The position numbers were made by a program, and so were the translations under genes. From Nocardia miyunensis NBRC 108239 (GTDB lineage: Bacteria; Actinomycetota; Actinomycetes; Mycobacteriales; Mycobacteriaceae): 64,000 bases of DNA. Below the pieces are notes generated by a model. That model was given only the letters and a program-made list of their open reading frames with translations, ran no database searches and was not told where the DNA came from. Positions 29,380-38,489 of this stretch are shown piece by piece. Position 1 is the stretch's first letter; each line of letters opens with the position of its first letter. The DNA is taken from the NCBI RefSeq assembly GCF_001613065.1, contig NZ_BDBQ01000043.1, positions 1-64,000 on the forward strand, given 5' to 3'.

Positions 29380-30726
29380 GTGAACGAGCGATCCCAGGTC
29401 GCGGATCCGGACGAATTACCCCCGAATAACTCGGTGGACCGGTCGTGTCCAGATCCGGCGGCCGGACGACGGCGCATGATGGCGATCGCGATCGCCCTGT
29501 TCGCGGTTTCCGCGATCATCTGCATGGCGACCGGGCTGTGGCGCGGGTACATCGATCTGCAGGTCTATCGCAACGGCGCGAACATCTGGCTCGACGGCGG
29601 CGACCTGTACGGCCCGATGCCGAAGGTGGGCGGGCTCGGCCTGCCGTTCACCTATCCCCCGCTGGCCGCGCTGTTGTTCACCCCGCTCGCGGTGCTGCCG
29701 CTGCTGCTCGCCGAATGGCTGGTGCTGGCGCTGTCCATCGCGAGTCTGGCGCTGACGGTGTGGCTGGTGCTGCGGCGGCTGCGCCCGCGGCTGGACCGGA
29801 CGACCGGGCTGTGCCTGGTGGTCGGCGCGGTCGCCCTGCTGGGACTGTCCGAACCGATCCGCCAGACCTACAACTTCGGGCAGATCAATCTGTTCCTGAT
29901 GACGGCGATCGCGCTGGATACGTTGGTACGCAAGCCGTTCTGGCCGCGCGGCGTGCTGATCGGCATCGCGGTGGCGATCAAATTGACCCCTGGCGGATTC
30001 CTGCTGTATTTCCTCGTGCGCCGCGATTGGCGTTCGGCGCTGACCATGACACTCTCGGCGCTGGGCGCGATCGCGGTGGGTTTCGTACTGTTCCCGCACG
30101 AATCGACCCGGTACTGGTTCCACACCATGCTCGACACCGGCCGCATCGGGCCGCCCTACTTCGCGGGCAACCAGTCGCTCAAGGGATTCGCCTTCCGGCT
30201 GGGCCTGAACACATCCGATGCGACGATCCTCTGGCTCGCCACGTCGCTGGTGGCGGTGGTACTCGCCGCGGTCCTGATGAAACGACTCTTCGACGACGCC
30301 GCGGCGGCCCGCCGCCGGGAATCCCCGGACGCACCCGCACCGGCCTCGGCCGCCGCGACCGTCGCCGCGCTGACCGTCAACGCGACTGCGGTGCTGCTGG
30401 TTTCGCCGGTCTCCTGGTCGCATCACTGGGTGTGGGTGGCCCCCGCCGCGCTGGTGGCCGCCGACGCCATCGATCGCGGCCGGCGCGGGCGTCCCTATCT
30501 GATCGCGACCGCCGCGATCGCGGTGATGTTCCTGGTCGGGCCGCAGTGGCTGCTGCCGCACGGCGGCGATCACGAACAGCACTGGGCGCTGTGGGAGCAG
30601 CTGATCGGTTCGAGTTATGTGCTGGTCACGTTCGCGGTGCTGGTCGTCGCCGTCGTTGCCTACCGGCCGATCTACCGCGCGGTGAGCTCCGCCGGTGTCA
30701 GGAACGCCGCCAGCGCCGCCGAATAG
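29380..30726 (+). CDS. GT87-family membrane mannosyltransferase (DUF2029)
   Basis: Polytopic glycosyltransferase that uses polyprenyl-phosphate-mannose on the outer face of the membrane, as in synthesis of phosphatidylinositol mannosides and lipomannan. The product has 448 residues with about ten hydrophobic helices. Family features are the first-loop aspartate in RGYIDLQVYRNGANIWLDGG, FTYPPLAALLFTPLAVLPLL and TYNFGQINLFLM. The GTG start follows TACTCT by six bases, which fits a leaderless transcript. Its last 55 bases overlap the convergent aminopeptidase gene. Which mannan linkage it makes is not shown. Confidence 0.85.
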   Translation: MNERSQVADPDELPPNNSVDRSCPDPAAGRRRMMAIAIALFAVSAIICMATGLWRGYIDLQVYRNGANIWLDGGDLYGPMPKVGGLGLPFTYPPLAALLFTPLAVLPLLLAEWLVLALSIASLALTVWLVLRRLRPRLDRTTGLCLVVGAVALLGLSEPIRQTYNFGQINLFLMTAIALDTLVRKPFWPRGVLIGIAVAIKLTPGGFLLYFLVRRDWRSALTMTLSALGAIAVGFVLFPHESTRYWFHTMLDTGRIGPPYFAGNQSLKGFAFRLGLNTSDATILWLATSLVAVVLAAVLMKRLFDDAAAARRRESPDAPAPASAAATVAALTVNATAVLLVSPVSWSHHWVWVAPAALVAADAIDRGRRGRPYLIATAAIAVMFLVGPQWLLPHGGDHEQHWALWEQLIGSSYVLVTFAVLVVAVVAYRPIYRAVSSAGVRNAASAAE

Positions 30727-31964
30727 GCCGAGACGTCCCGCGCGCCCATCAGCTCGCGCGCGGAATGCATGGCCAGCTGGGGTGCGCCGACGTCGACGGT
30801 GGTCATCCCGGTGCGGGCCGCGGACATCGGGCCGATGGTGGACCCGCACGGCAGATCCGCGCGATGCACGTACCGCTGCAACGGAACCTCAGCCTGCGCG
30901 CAGGCCAGCGCGAACGCGCCCGCGCCGACCGCGTCGGTGGCATAGCGCAGATTCTGATTCACCTTCAGCACCGGGCCGCCGTTGACCTCGATGCGGTGCG
31001 CGGGTTCGTGCCGTTCGGGATAGTTGGGATGCGTCGCATGCGCCATGTCGCCCGAGGCGAGAACCGAACCCGCCAGTGCGGCAAGGTATTCCGAACGTCC
31101 ACCGCCGCGCGCGAGCACGATCCGCTCCAGGATCGAGGGCAGCAGATCCGAATGCGCGCCGCGATCGGACTGACTGCCGACCTCCTCGTGATCGAACATC
31201 ACCAGCACCGGGGTCGCCGCGCCCGGCTCGGCGACCGCCGCGGCGAAGGCCTGCAGTCCGGCGTAGCAGGTGGCCTGATTGTCCAGGCGGGGTGCGCTGA
31301 TCAGGTCCAGATCGCGGCCGACCGTCCCGCTCGGGGTCAGGTCGTGGGTCATCAACTCCCAGCCCAGCACCGTGTCCGGGTCGATTCCGGCGTGCTCGGC
31401 CAGATATCCCAGGAACGAACGCGGTTCACCGCCCACACCCCACACCGCGTTGACGTGACGTTGCGGATCCAGGCTCACCCCGCGCCGGTCCTCGGACAGG
31501 TGGATCGCCAGCTGCGGCACCCGCAGCAGCGGCTCGTCGATCCGGATCAGCTTCTCGGACAACGTGTTTCCCTCGCGGACGGTGATCCGCCCGGAGATGC
31601 CCAGATCCCGGTCCAGCCAGGAGTTGAGCCATGCGCCGCCGTAGGGTTCCAGCCCGACCAGCTGCCACCCGGCCGAGGTCAGATCCGGATGCTGTTTGAC
31701 CCGCAGATTCGGACTGTCGGTATGCGCTCCCACCACCCGGAACGGTTGCGCCGCACCGTTTTCCACCCATGCGACCAGCGAACCGCCGCGCACCACGAAA
31801 TACCGCCCCTCCCCGGGCTGATCCCACGGCCGCGACTCGGGAAGTTCCCGAAATCCGTTGGCGGTCAATTCGTTCGCGACGGTGTGCACGACGTGGAACG
31901 GCGAGGGCGAAGCGTCGACGAACGCGCACAGTCCGGCAGGCGTAGCAGTGGTGGGGACGGGCAT
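30672..31964 (-). CDS. pepC: M18-family aminopeptidase
   Basis: Zinc aminopeptidase that removes N-terminal residues, mainly acidic, from cytosolic peptides. It has 430 residues. Metal-ligand regions are in order: RVVGAHTDSPNLRVK (His), SAPRLDNQATCYAGLQ (Asp), LVMFDHEEVGSQSDRGAHS (Glu pair) and SGDMAHATHPNYPERHEP (Asp). The gene follows the MarR gene by 11 bases on the same strand and may share its promoter. The symbol follows the mycobacterial pepC. The 3' end overlaps the GT87 gene tail to tail. Confidence 0.93.
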   Translation of the reverse strand: MPVPTTATPAGLCAFVDASPSPFHVVHTVANELTANGFRELPESRPWDQPGEGRYFVVRGGSLVAWVENGAAQPFRVVGAHTDSPNLRVKQHPDLTSAGWQLVGLEPYGGAWLNSWLDRDLGISGRITVREGNTLSEKLIRIDEPLLRVPQLAIHLSEDRRGVSLDPQRHVNAVWGVGGEPRSFLGYLAEHAGIDPDTVLGWELMTHDLTPSGTVGRDLDLISAPRLDNQATCYAGLQAFAAAVAEPGAATPVLVMFDHEEVGSQSDRGAHSDLLPSILERIVLARGGGRSEYLAALAGSVLASGDMAHATHPNYPERHEPAHRIEVNGGPVLKVNQNLRYATDAVGAGAFALACAQAEVPLQRYVHRADLPCGSTIGPMSAARTGMTTVDVGAPQLAMHSARELMGARDVSAYSAALAAFLTPAELTAR

Positions 31965-31975
31965 AAGGCTCGATC

Positions 31976-32416
31976 TTAACGATCGTGGGTGGGCGTCTGC
32001 GCCACCAGTTCCAGCAGGCGCAGAAGTTCGGCCTGATTGCGTGCGCCGATTCGCTTGCGCAATTGTTCCTCGGCGCGCAGTTCCTCCGCGCGGACCGATT
32101 CGACCACTTCGAGGCCGCGTTTGCTGAGGCCGATGAGAATGCGGCGGCGGTCGTCTTCGGCGGCGATGCGGAAAATCAGTCCGCGTTCGGCCAGAGCGTC
32201 GGCATGGCGGGTCGCCGAAGAGGGCGGAAGTTGTGCCCGGCAAGCCAATTCGGTCATGGTGATGCCGACCTCGCCGGACAGATTGGACAGCATCGCCCAG
32301 TGGTCCGCGGAGAGCCGTCGGGCCGACAGAGCCGTATCGAGGTGGCGGAGCCAACCGCGCTCAGCGGCGCGCAGCGCACCGTGCAACGTGGAAAATCCGC
32401 TTACAATGGTCGACAT
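31976..32416 (-). CDS. MarR-family transcriptional regulator
   Basis: A 146-residue winged-helix regulator. The recognition-helix region is MTELACRAQLPPSSATRHAD and the wing carries AAEDDRRRILIGLSKRG, the DxR motif of MarR proteins. The start ATG at 32416 follows GGAAGAAAT. It is divergent from the AmiC-like binding-protein gene with only 52 bases between the starts, so it probably controls both promoters, and it also leads into pepC. Confidence 0.88.
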   Translation of the reverse strand: MSTIVSGFSTLHGALRAAERGWLRHLDTALSARRLSADHWAMLSNLSGEVGITMTELACRAQLPPSSATRHADALAERGLIFRIAAEDDRRRILIGLSKRGLEVVESVRAEELRAEEQLRKRIGARNQAELLRLLELVAQTPTHDR

Positions 32417-32468
32417 AATAATTTCTTCCGCCCATTTCCTATTTTCCCGACGAGGAGAAGGGTACCGA

Positions 32469-33539
32469 ATGTCGCCGTTCCACGAGCGCGCGGACGATGT
32501 GATAGAGATCCTCAACATCGTCCCGCTACAGGGCTCCGGTGGAATTGTGGCACCCTCCTGCGAGGCGGCCGTCGCGCTCGCGGTGTCGGAAATCAATGGC
32601 GGCGACGGAATTCTCGGACGCGAGGTCCGGGTCACCACCGTGGACGGCGGTCGCGAACCCGCCGATGTCGCGCGGGAGGTCTCGGCGCTGCTGGCCACCG
32701 GCATGATCGATGCCATCACCGGATGGCACATCTCCGCGGTCCGCCGCGCGGTCGCGCACGCCGCCGACGGCCGGGTCCCCTATCTGTTCGCGACCATTCA
32801 CGAGGATCTGCCCGACGAGCCGCCCGGGGTCGTGCTGGTCGGCGAGAGCCCGGCCGGGAACGTCCTGCCCGCCATGGACTGGCTGCATCGCCACTACGGC
32901 ATCCGGCGCTGGGCGATCATCGGCAACGACTACATCTGGCCGCTGGCCACCGCGCGGGCGGTGCGGGCGAGGTATCCGGGCGCGGTGCTGCTGGAACGCT
33001 ATGTGCCGCTGGGCACCGAGGATTTCTCCGCGATCCTGAACGACCCCCGGCTGGACCGGGCGGACGGAATCGTCCTGCTGCTGGTGGGTACGGATGCGGT
33101 GCGGTTCAATCAGCAGTTCGCGCATGCCGGGCGGGCCGCCCACCAGGTGCGGGTGAGCCCGGCGATCGATGAGACCGTCCTGCTCGCGGGCGGTCCGGCG
33201 GCGAACGAGAACCTCTACGTCCCCTCGGCGTTCTTCCCGGACCAGGTCGGCGATCCGGATCGGCTGGCGCGCTATCACCGCATGCACGGCCGATTCGCGC
33301 CCGCGCTGACCTTCTTCAGCAATACGAGTTACGAGGCGATCCATCTGATCGGCTCGATGGCGCGGACCCTCGGCTCACTCGAGGTGCCGCGGATGCGCGC
33401 GGCCCTGGCGGACGGGCTGACACTCGAAACCCCTTCCGGCGGAAAGGTTTTCCGAGGCGATCGGGCCGAGCAAGCCGATGGGCTGATCGCCCGCGCCGAG
33501 GGCGTGCAACTGCACGTGCTCGACAATCTGGCCAACTGA
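32469..33539 (+). CDS. AmiC/urea-type ligand-binding protein without a signal peptide
   Basis: A 356-residue protein of the type I periplasmic-binding fold used by branched-chain amino acid, urea and amide binding proteins: LNIVPLQGSGGIVAPSCEAA, EINGGDGILGREVRVTTVDG and FFSNTSYEAIHLIGSMARTL. It begins MSPFHERADDVIEIL, with neither a signal peptide nor a lipobox, and no permease or ATPase genes follow. GAGGAGAAGG is a clear ribosome site. This fits a cytosolic sensor like Pseudomonas AmiC better than a transporter. It is divergent from a MarR gene. Confidence 0.78.
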   Translation: MSPFHERADDVIEILNIVPLQGSGGIVAPSCEAAVALAVSEINGGDGILGREVRVTTVDGGREPADVAREVSALLATGMIDAITGWHISAVRRAVAHAADGRVPYLFATIHEDLPDEPPGVVLVGESPAGNVLPAMDWLHRHYGIRRWAIIGNDYIWPLATARAVRARYPGAVLLERYVPLGTEDFSAILNDPRLDRADGIVLLLVGTDAVRFNQQFAHAGRAAHQVRVSPAIDETVLLAGGPAANENLYVPSAFFPDQVGDPDRLARYHRMHGRFAPALTFFSNTSYEAIHLIGSMARTLGSLEVPRMRAALADGLTLETPSGGKVFRGDRAEQADGLIARAEGVQLHVLDNLAN

Positions 33540-33551
33540 GCCCGACCGGGT

Positions 33552-34232
33552 TCAGGCGGCTGCGACCAGCGTGTCCACCACCGACAGGAACATGCCCAGA
33601 CCGTCGTCGCTGGGTCCGGTGAGCGGTTCGGTGGCGTGCTCGGGATGCGGCATCAGCCCGACGACGCGGCCGTCGGCCGAGGCGATTCCGGCGATATCGC
33701 GCTGCGAACCGTTCGGATTGCCACCGGCGTAGCGGAACACCACGCGGCCCTCACCCTCGAGTTCGTCCAGCACCGACTGCGACGCCTGGTAGCGGCCCTC
33801 GGCGTTCTTGACCGGGATCAGGATCTGCGCGCCGGGCTCGTAGCGGCTCGTCCAGGCGGTGCCGGTCGCTTCCACGCGCAGCCACTGATCGCGGCAGACG
33901 AAGTGCAGACCCTCGTTGCGGGTCAGCGCGCCGGGCAGCAGTCCGGCCTCGCACAGCACCTGGAAGCCGTTGCAGATGCCGAGAGCAGGCATGCCCTTCT
34001 TCGCGGCCGCGACGACCTCGCCCATCACCGGCGCGAACCGGGCGATGGCTCCGGCGCGCAGATAGTCGCCGTAGGAGAAGCCGCCGGGCACGATCACCGC
34101 GTCCACGCCGTGCAGATCGGCGTCGGCATGCCACAGGCTGACCGCCTCGGCGCCGGCCAGCCGCACCGCGCGTGCGGCGTCCACATCGTCCAGCGTTCCC
34201 GGAAAGGTGATGACACCGATGCGCACGGACAT
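33552..34232 (-). CDS. purQ: Phosphoribosylformylglycinamidine synthase, glutaminase subunit
   Basis: Class I glutamine amidotransferase that supplies ammonia to PurL. It has 226 residues, with the catalytic cysteine in GMPALGICNGFQVL and the His/Glu of the triad in VVGLMPHPEHATEPL, plus the early IVPGGFSYGDYLRAGAIARF. The ATG overlaps the purS stop by one base (TAATG), so the two are translated together. PurL itself lies about 5 kb away on the same strand. Confidence 0.96.
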   Translation of the reverse strand: MSVRIGVITFPGTLDDVDAARAVRLAGAEAVSLWHADADLHGVDAVIVPGGFSYGDYLRAGAIARFAPVMGEVVAAAKKGMPALGICNGFQVLCEAGLLPGALTRNEGLHFVCRDQWLRVEATGTAWTSRYEPGAQILIPVKNAEGRYQASQSVLDELEGEGRVVFRYAGGNPNGSQRDIAGIASADGRVVGLMPHPEHATEPLTGPSDDGLGMFLSVVDTLVAAA

Positions 34233-34465
34233 TACAGGCGCACCACTTTCCAGTCCTCGATGACGGTGTTGGCCAGCAGCGACTCGGCGATCTTCTCGAG
34301 CTCCGCATCGGTGACACTGTCGTCGATGTCGAGTTCGAATCGCTTGCCCTGCCGCACATCCGACACACCCGGAATATCCAGGCGCCCGAGTGCGCCGACG
34401 ATGGCCTGACCCTGCGGATCCAGGATCTCGGCCTTCGGCATCACCTCGACCACGACTCGTGCCAC
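34232..34465 (-). CDS. purS: Phosphoribosylformylglycinamidine synthase subunit PurS
   Basis: Small bridging subunit that holds PurL and PurQ together. It has 77 residues from a GTG at 34465, which has GAGGAG eight bases upstream; a longer in-frame start adds an unconserved 12 residues. The conserved core is KAEILDPQGQAIVGALGRL, with GKRFELDID in the middle. It is the first gene of the purSQ unit. Confidence 0.94.
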   Translation of the reverse strand: MARVVVEVMPKAEILDPQGQAIVGALGRLDIPGVSDVRQGKRFELDIDDSVTDAELEKIAESLLANTVIEDWKVVRL

Positions 34466-34551
34466 GCGCTGCTCCTCACGCTGGTGGGGGATTACCCGCA
34501 CAGCCTAATCGGGGCCGGGCATACAGGTCGCGGCGGGTTAGAGTGACCCCT

Positions 34552-35196
34552 ATGCGCATTGCTCACTTCGGTCATTCCTGCGTTCTGGTCGAGATCGACG
34601 GAGTGAAGATCCTGTTCGATCCCGGCAATTTCTCGCACGGTTTCGAGGGCCTCACCGGGCTCGACGCGATCGCGATCACGCATCAGCACGCGGATCACAT
34701 CGATCCCGCGCGGATCGGGGCGCTGGTGGAGAACAATCCGCAGGCGCGGCTGCTGAGCGATCCGCAGACCGCGCAGCTGCGCGAGGAGCCGTGGGAGGCG
34801 GTGCACGCCGGCAACGTGCTGAGCGTCGGCGGGGTGCAGATCACCGGCGGCGGCGGGCGGCACGCGGTGATCCATCCGGACATCCCGGTCATCGACAACA
34901 CCGTCTTCCAGCTGGGCACCCCGCAGGATCCGGCGCGGTTCGTCCATCCGGGCGATTCGCTGTGGGTGCCGCCCTCGCCGGTGGGCGTGCTGGCCATCCC
35001 GGCGGCCGCCCCCTGGATGCGCCTGAGCGAAGCGGTGGATTATCTGCGCGCGGTCTCCCCGCGCACCGCCATGCCCATCCACTACGGAATCATCGAGCCC
35101 GACGCCCGCGGCATCTACTTCGGGCGTTTGCAGGAGATGGGCCCGGCCGACACCGAACTCGCCATCGTCGCACCGGAGACCGACGCTCAATTCTGA
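34552..35196 (+). CDS. Metallo-beta-lactamase-fold hydrolase (UlaG-like)
   Basis: A 214-residue single-domain MBL-fold protein. The zinc-binding motif is AITHQHADHID, preceded by the typical IAHFGHSCVLVEIDGVKILF start; a later histidine is in TAMPIHYGIIEPDARG. Members close to UlaG act on phosphodiesters, lactones or similar bonds; the substrate is unknown here. The ATG is close behind TTAGAGT, so the transcript may have almost no leader. It is divergent from purS. Confidence 0.85.
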   Translation: MRIAHFGHSCVLVEIDGVKILFDPGNFSHGFEGLTGLDAIAITHQHADHIDPARIGALVENNPQARLLSDPQTAQLREEPWEAVHAGNVLSVGGVQITGGGGRHAVIHPDIPVIDNTVFQLGTPQDPARFVHPGDSLWVPPSPVGVLAIPAAAPWMRLSEAVDYLRAVSPRTAMPIHYGIIEPDARGIYFGRLQEMGPADTELAIVAPETDAQF

Positions 35197-35349
35197 TGTG
35201 CCCCAAGGAGTTCCGGGCAATTACCATGGCAATCTGCCGAAGCAGCCCGGATTCCTGCGCGCCTCGAGAGATCCGGGCGCGCCTCGACGGATACGCCGCG
35301 GCGGCCAGCGGTGGGCTATAGCCTATTGCGCCCCAAGGGATTCCGGTGT

Positions 35350-35371
35350 GCCCCGCCGGATGCGTCGGGGC
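35350..35371. terminator. Small hairpin between convergent genes
   Basis: GCCCCG (35350-35355) and CGGGGC (35366-35371) can pair around a 10-base loop, just past the M20 peptidase stop on the minus strand. The stem is short and has no T-run. The same gap has a near-duplicate GCCCCAAGG(A/G)(A/G)TTCCGG at 35202 and 35331. Confidence 0.35.
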
Positions 35372-35377
35372 GGGGCG

Positions 35378-36748
35378 TCAGGAACCGTAGGAGGCCAGGA
35401 ACAGCGCCTCGGTCAGGGCGATATGCTCGATCTCGCTCGGGGCCACGCTCTCGTTGGGCGCGTGGATGAGACAGCTCGGCTCCTCGACGCCGATCAGCAT
35501 GATCTCCGCCTCGGGATAGGTTTCGGCGAAGACGTTGCACAGCGGGATCGAACCGCCCTGGCCCTGCGTGGTCGCCTCCCGGCCGTACGCCGCGGCGAAG
35601 GCCGCCTCCATCGCGCGACGGGCCGGACCACCGGTGCCCGAACGGAACGGCGCACCCGCCGCCTCGGGCCGCACGCTCACCCGCGCATGCCACGGCGTAT
35701 TCGATTCCAAGTGTGCGGTAAGGGCTTTCAACGCCGTCTCAGGGTCGATGCCGGGCGGAATTCGCAGGTTGATCAGGGCCCGAGCGGACCCCTGCACGGC
35801 CGCGACCGCACCGGCCACACCCGGCGCATCGATACCCAGCACGGTCACCGCGGGTCGCGCCCAGGCCATATCGGCGACGGTGCCGTCGCCGAGCAGATCG
35901 ACGCCGTCCAGGACACCGGCGTCGGCGCGGAATCGCTCGGGCGGATACTGCGCGCCGTCCCAGACCTGATCGGCGGGCAGACCGGCCACGGTGGTATTGC
36001 CGTGTTCGTCGCGCAACGTCGCGAGCAGATGGATCAGGGCGGCGAGCGCATCGGGCGCGGGCCCGCCGAACATCCCCGAATGCATCGGTCCCGCAAGGGT
36101 TTCCACGGCGACGATGACATTCACCGTGCCGCGCAGGGTCTGGGTGAAGGTCGGCACGCCGACCGCCGCGTTGCCGGAGTCACCGATCACCAGGGCATCG
36201 GCGCGCAACAGATCCGCGTGTTCGGGGACGAATTCCTCGAGGCCGCCGGTGCCCTGCTCCTCCGAACCCTCGCACACCAACGTGATGCCTACCGGAAAAT
36301 CCTTGCCGCCCAACGTTTCCCGCAACGCACGCAGTGCGGTCAGATGCGCCAGGATGTTCCCTTTGCAGTCCGCCGCCCCGCGTCCGTACCAGCGGCCGTC
36401 CCGCTCGGCGAGCTCCCACACCGGTGTGCGCCAGGCATCTTCGTTCAGCGGCGGCTGAACGTCGTAGTGGCTGTACAGCAATACCGTCGGCGCGCCCGCC
36501 GGTGCGGGATACCGAGCGACGACGGCCAGACTTCCGTCGGAGGTCTCGTGCAGTCCCGCATCGGTCAGGCCGACCTCGACGAACGCGTCCAGCACCCACT
36601 GCGCGGCCCGTCGGCACTCCTCCGGTGGAAACTGCCGCGGATCGTGCACGGATCGATAGGAAACCAGTTCCGCCAGATCGTCTTTCGCCCGCGTCATCAG
36701 CGCCCGAATCTGCGTCCGCAACGCGGCGGTACGTGAATCATCCGTCAT
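35378..36748 (-). CDS. M20-family dipeptidase/metallopeptidase
   Basis: Zinc-dependent exopeptidase or amidohydrolase, 456 residues. Metal-site motifs are VLLYSHYDVQPP (His-Asp), GRGAADCKGN (bridging Asp), CEGSEEQGTGGLEEF (Glu pair) and the C-terminal CLIHAPNESV (His). A lid/dimerisation domain lies between. It is alone on the minus strand, divergent from glutamate decarboxylase across 253 bp. CNDP-like dipeptidase is the nearest description; the peptide substrate is not shown. Confidence 0.9.
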   Translation of the reverse strand: MTDDSRTAALRTQIRALMTRAKDDLAELVSYRSVHDPRQFPPEECRRAAQWVLDAFVEVGLTDAGLHETSDGSLAVVARYPAPAGAPTVLLYSHYDVQPPLNEDAWRTPVWELAERDGRWYGRGAADCKGNILAHLTALRALRETLGGKDFPVGITLVCEGSEEQGTGGLEEFVPEHADLLRADALVIGDSGNAAVGVPTFTQTLRGTVNVIVAVETLAGPMHSGMFGGPAPDALAALIHLLATLRDEHGNTTVAGLPADQVWDGAQYPPERFRADAGVLDGVDLLGDGTVADMAWARPAVTVLGIDAPGVAGAVAAVQGSARALINLRIPPGIDPETALKALTAHLESNTPWHARVSVRPEAAGAPFRSGTGGPARRAMEAAFAAAYGREATTQGQGGSIPLCNVFAETYPEAEIMLIGVEEPSCLIHAPNESVAPSEIEHIALTEALFLASYGS

Positions 36749-36868
36749 ATCAACTCATTTCGTCGTTTCGCCGCCGTCCCGCGGACCTGGCGGCCAGCAG
36801 GTATGTCGCCGAGCACCTCGGTCGACACCACTCTCGCACGACGCGCTCGCCGCTGGTCCGCAAGGTTG

Positions 36869-36882
36869 TCGTCACGTGACGA
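36869..36882. promoter_or_regulatory. Perfect 14-bp palindrome in the gad/M20 divergent region
   Basis: TCGTCACGTGACGA is self-complementary and sits inside a looser 20-bp dyad (TTGTCG to CGAACA). It lies 120-133 bases before both the decarboxylase and M20 starts. It could be an operator for either gene; the regulator is unknown. Confidence 0.45.
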
Positions 36883-37001
36883 ACATTGCCATCCGCCACT
36901 CGCCGACAGACATTCGCCCCGGCATCCGAGGGCGCCCGCCCTGTGAGATGCTGGCGAATGCCCCGCGAATTCGTCATATGTGCGATGACCAGGAGGTTAC
37001 G

Positions 37002-38420
37002 ATGCCCGGATCACCCGATTCCGACGATCTGTTCGCGACAACCCCGTTCCGAGCCGGTGCACCGAAATCGGAATTCCCCCGCTCGGAGATCAATCCGCTG
37101 GCCGCCTATCAGATCGTGCACGACGAACTGATGCTCGACGGCGTCTCCCGGATGAATCTGGCGACCTTCTGCACCACCTGGGTCGAGGATCAGGTTCGGC
37201 GGCTGATGAACGAGTCGCTGGACAAGAACATCGTCGACAAGGACGAATATCCACAGACCGCCGAACTCGAGTCCCGATGCACGCGCATGCTCGCGGACCT
37301 GTGGCACTCCCCCGACCCGGCCGGCACCCGCGGCACCTCCACGACCGGTTCCAGCGAGGCCGCCATGCTCGGCGGGCTGGCCGCGAAATTCCGCTGGCGA
37401 GCCCGCGGTGGCCGCGGCACCCCGAATTTCGTGTGCGGTCCGGTGCAGGTCTGCTGGGAGAAGTTCGCCCGCTACTTCGACGTGGAGATCCGCCAGGTTC
37501 CGCTGCGCGGCGACCGGCTGACCCTGCATCCGGACGATATCGCCGCGCACTGCGACGAGAACACCATCATGGTGGTGCCGACCTTCGGCCAGACCTTCAC
37601 CGGCCTTTTCGAGGACGTCGCGGGCATCAGCCGGGCGCTGGACGAACTGCAGGACCGCACCGGCCTGGACATCCCGATCCACGTGGACGCCGCCAGCGGC
37701 GGATTCCTGGCCCCGTTCACCGCACCCGATCTGGTCTGGGATTTCCGGCTGCCGCGGGTCAAATCGATCAACGCCTCCGGGCACAAGACCGGCCTGGCGC
37801 CGCTCGGGGTGGGCTGGGCGATCTGGCGCGAGGCCGCGGATCTGCCGGACGAGTTGGTGTTCAACGTCGACTATCTCGGCGGCAATATGGCCACGTTCAA
37901 CCTGAACTTCTCCCGCCCCGGCGGCCAGGTCATCACCTCGTACTACGGCTTCATCCGGCTCGGCCGCGACGGATACGACCGGGTGCAGTCCGCCGCGTAT
38001 TCGGTGGCTCAGTACCTGGCCACGGGCATACAGAAGTTCGGCCTGTTCGAGCTCATCCACGACGGCGATCCGCTGCGCGGTATCGCGGCGGTGTCGTGGC
38101 GGCTGACCGGCGAGCAGACCTTCAACCTCTACGACCTGTCCGACCGCCTGCGCACCCGCGGCTGGCTGGTCGCGGCCTACCCGCTGCCCGCCGACCGGCA
38201 GGACGAAAGCATCATGCGCGTGCTGGTCCGGCACGGTTTCAGCCACGATATGGCCGATCTACTGCTCGCCGATATGGGCCGCGCCCTGGACCAGCTGGAC
38301 AAACATCCGCCCAGCAGCTCACTCACCCGCGAGGAGTCCGGTGGGTTCACCCACAGCGCGACAGCCGAGGTCTCCACTGCCGAACTGCGCCGCCGCGTCG
38401 AGCAAGCCGTGCGGCATTAG
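37002..38420 (+). CDS. gad: Glutamate decarboxylase
   Basis: PLP enzyme that turns glutamate into GABA while consuming a proton, used in acid resistance. It has 472 residues. Features are FCTTWVEDQVRRLMNESLDK near the N-terminus, GTSTTGSSEAAMLGGLAAKF, IPIHVDAASGGFLAPF and the PLP lysine in INASGHKTGLAPLGVGW. AGGAGG stands seven bases before the ATG at 37002, so the longer frame upstream is rejected. No glutamate/GABA antiporter is adjacent. A palindrome lies upstream. Confidence 0.93.
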   Translation: MPGSPDSDDLFATTPFRAGAPKSEFPRSEINPLAAYQIVHDELMLDGVSRMNLATFCTTWVEDQVRRLMNESLDKNIVDKDEYPQTAELESRCTRMLADLWHSPDPAGTRGTSTTGSSEAAMLGGLAAKFRWRARGGRGTPNFVCGPVQVCWEKFARYFDVEIRQVPLRGDRLTLHPDDIAAHCDENTIMVVPTFGQTFTGLFEDVAGISRALDELQDRTGLDIPIHVDAASGGFLAPFTAPDLVWDFRLPRVKSINASGHKTGLAPLGVGWAIWREAADLPDELVFNVDYLGGNMATFNLNFSRPGGQVITSYYGFIRLGRDGYDRVQSAAYSVAQYLATGIQKFGLFELIHDGDPLRGIAAVSWRLTGEQTFNLYDLSDRLRTRGWLVAAYPLPADRQDESIMRVLVRHGFSHDMADLLLADMGRALDQLDKHPPSSSLTREESGGFTHSATAEVSTAELRRRVEQAVRH

Positions 38421-38489
38421 GCACGCCGACGGCCGGGCTCGCCGCGTACTCCGGGCCCGACCGACCGGTGTGGCACCGGACGATATCCC

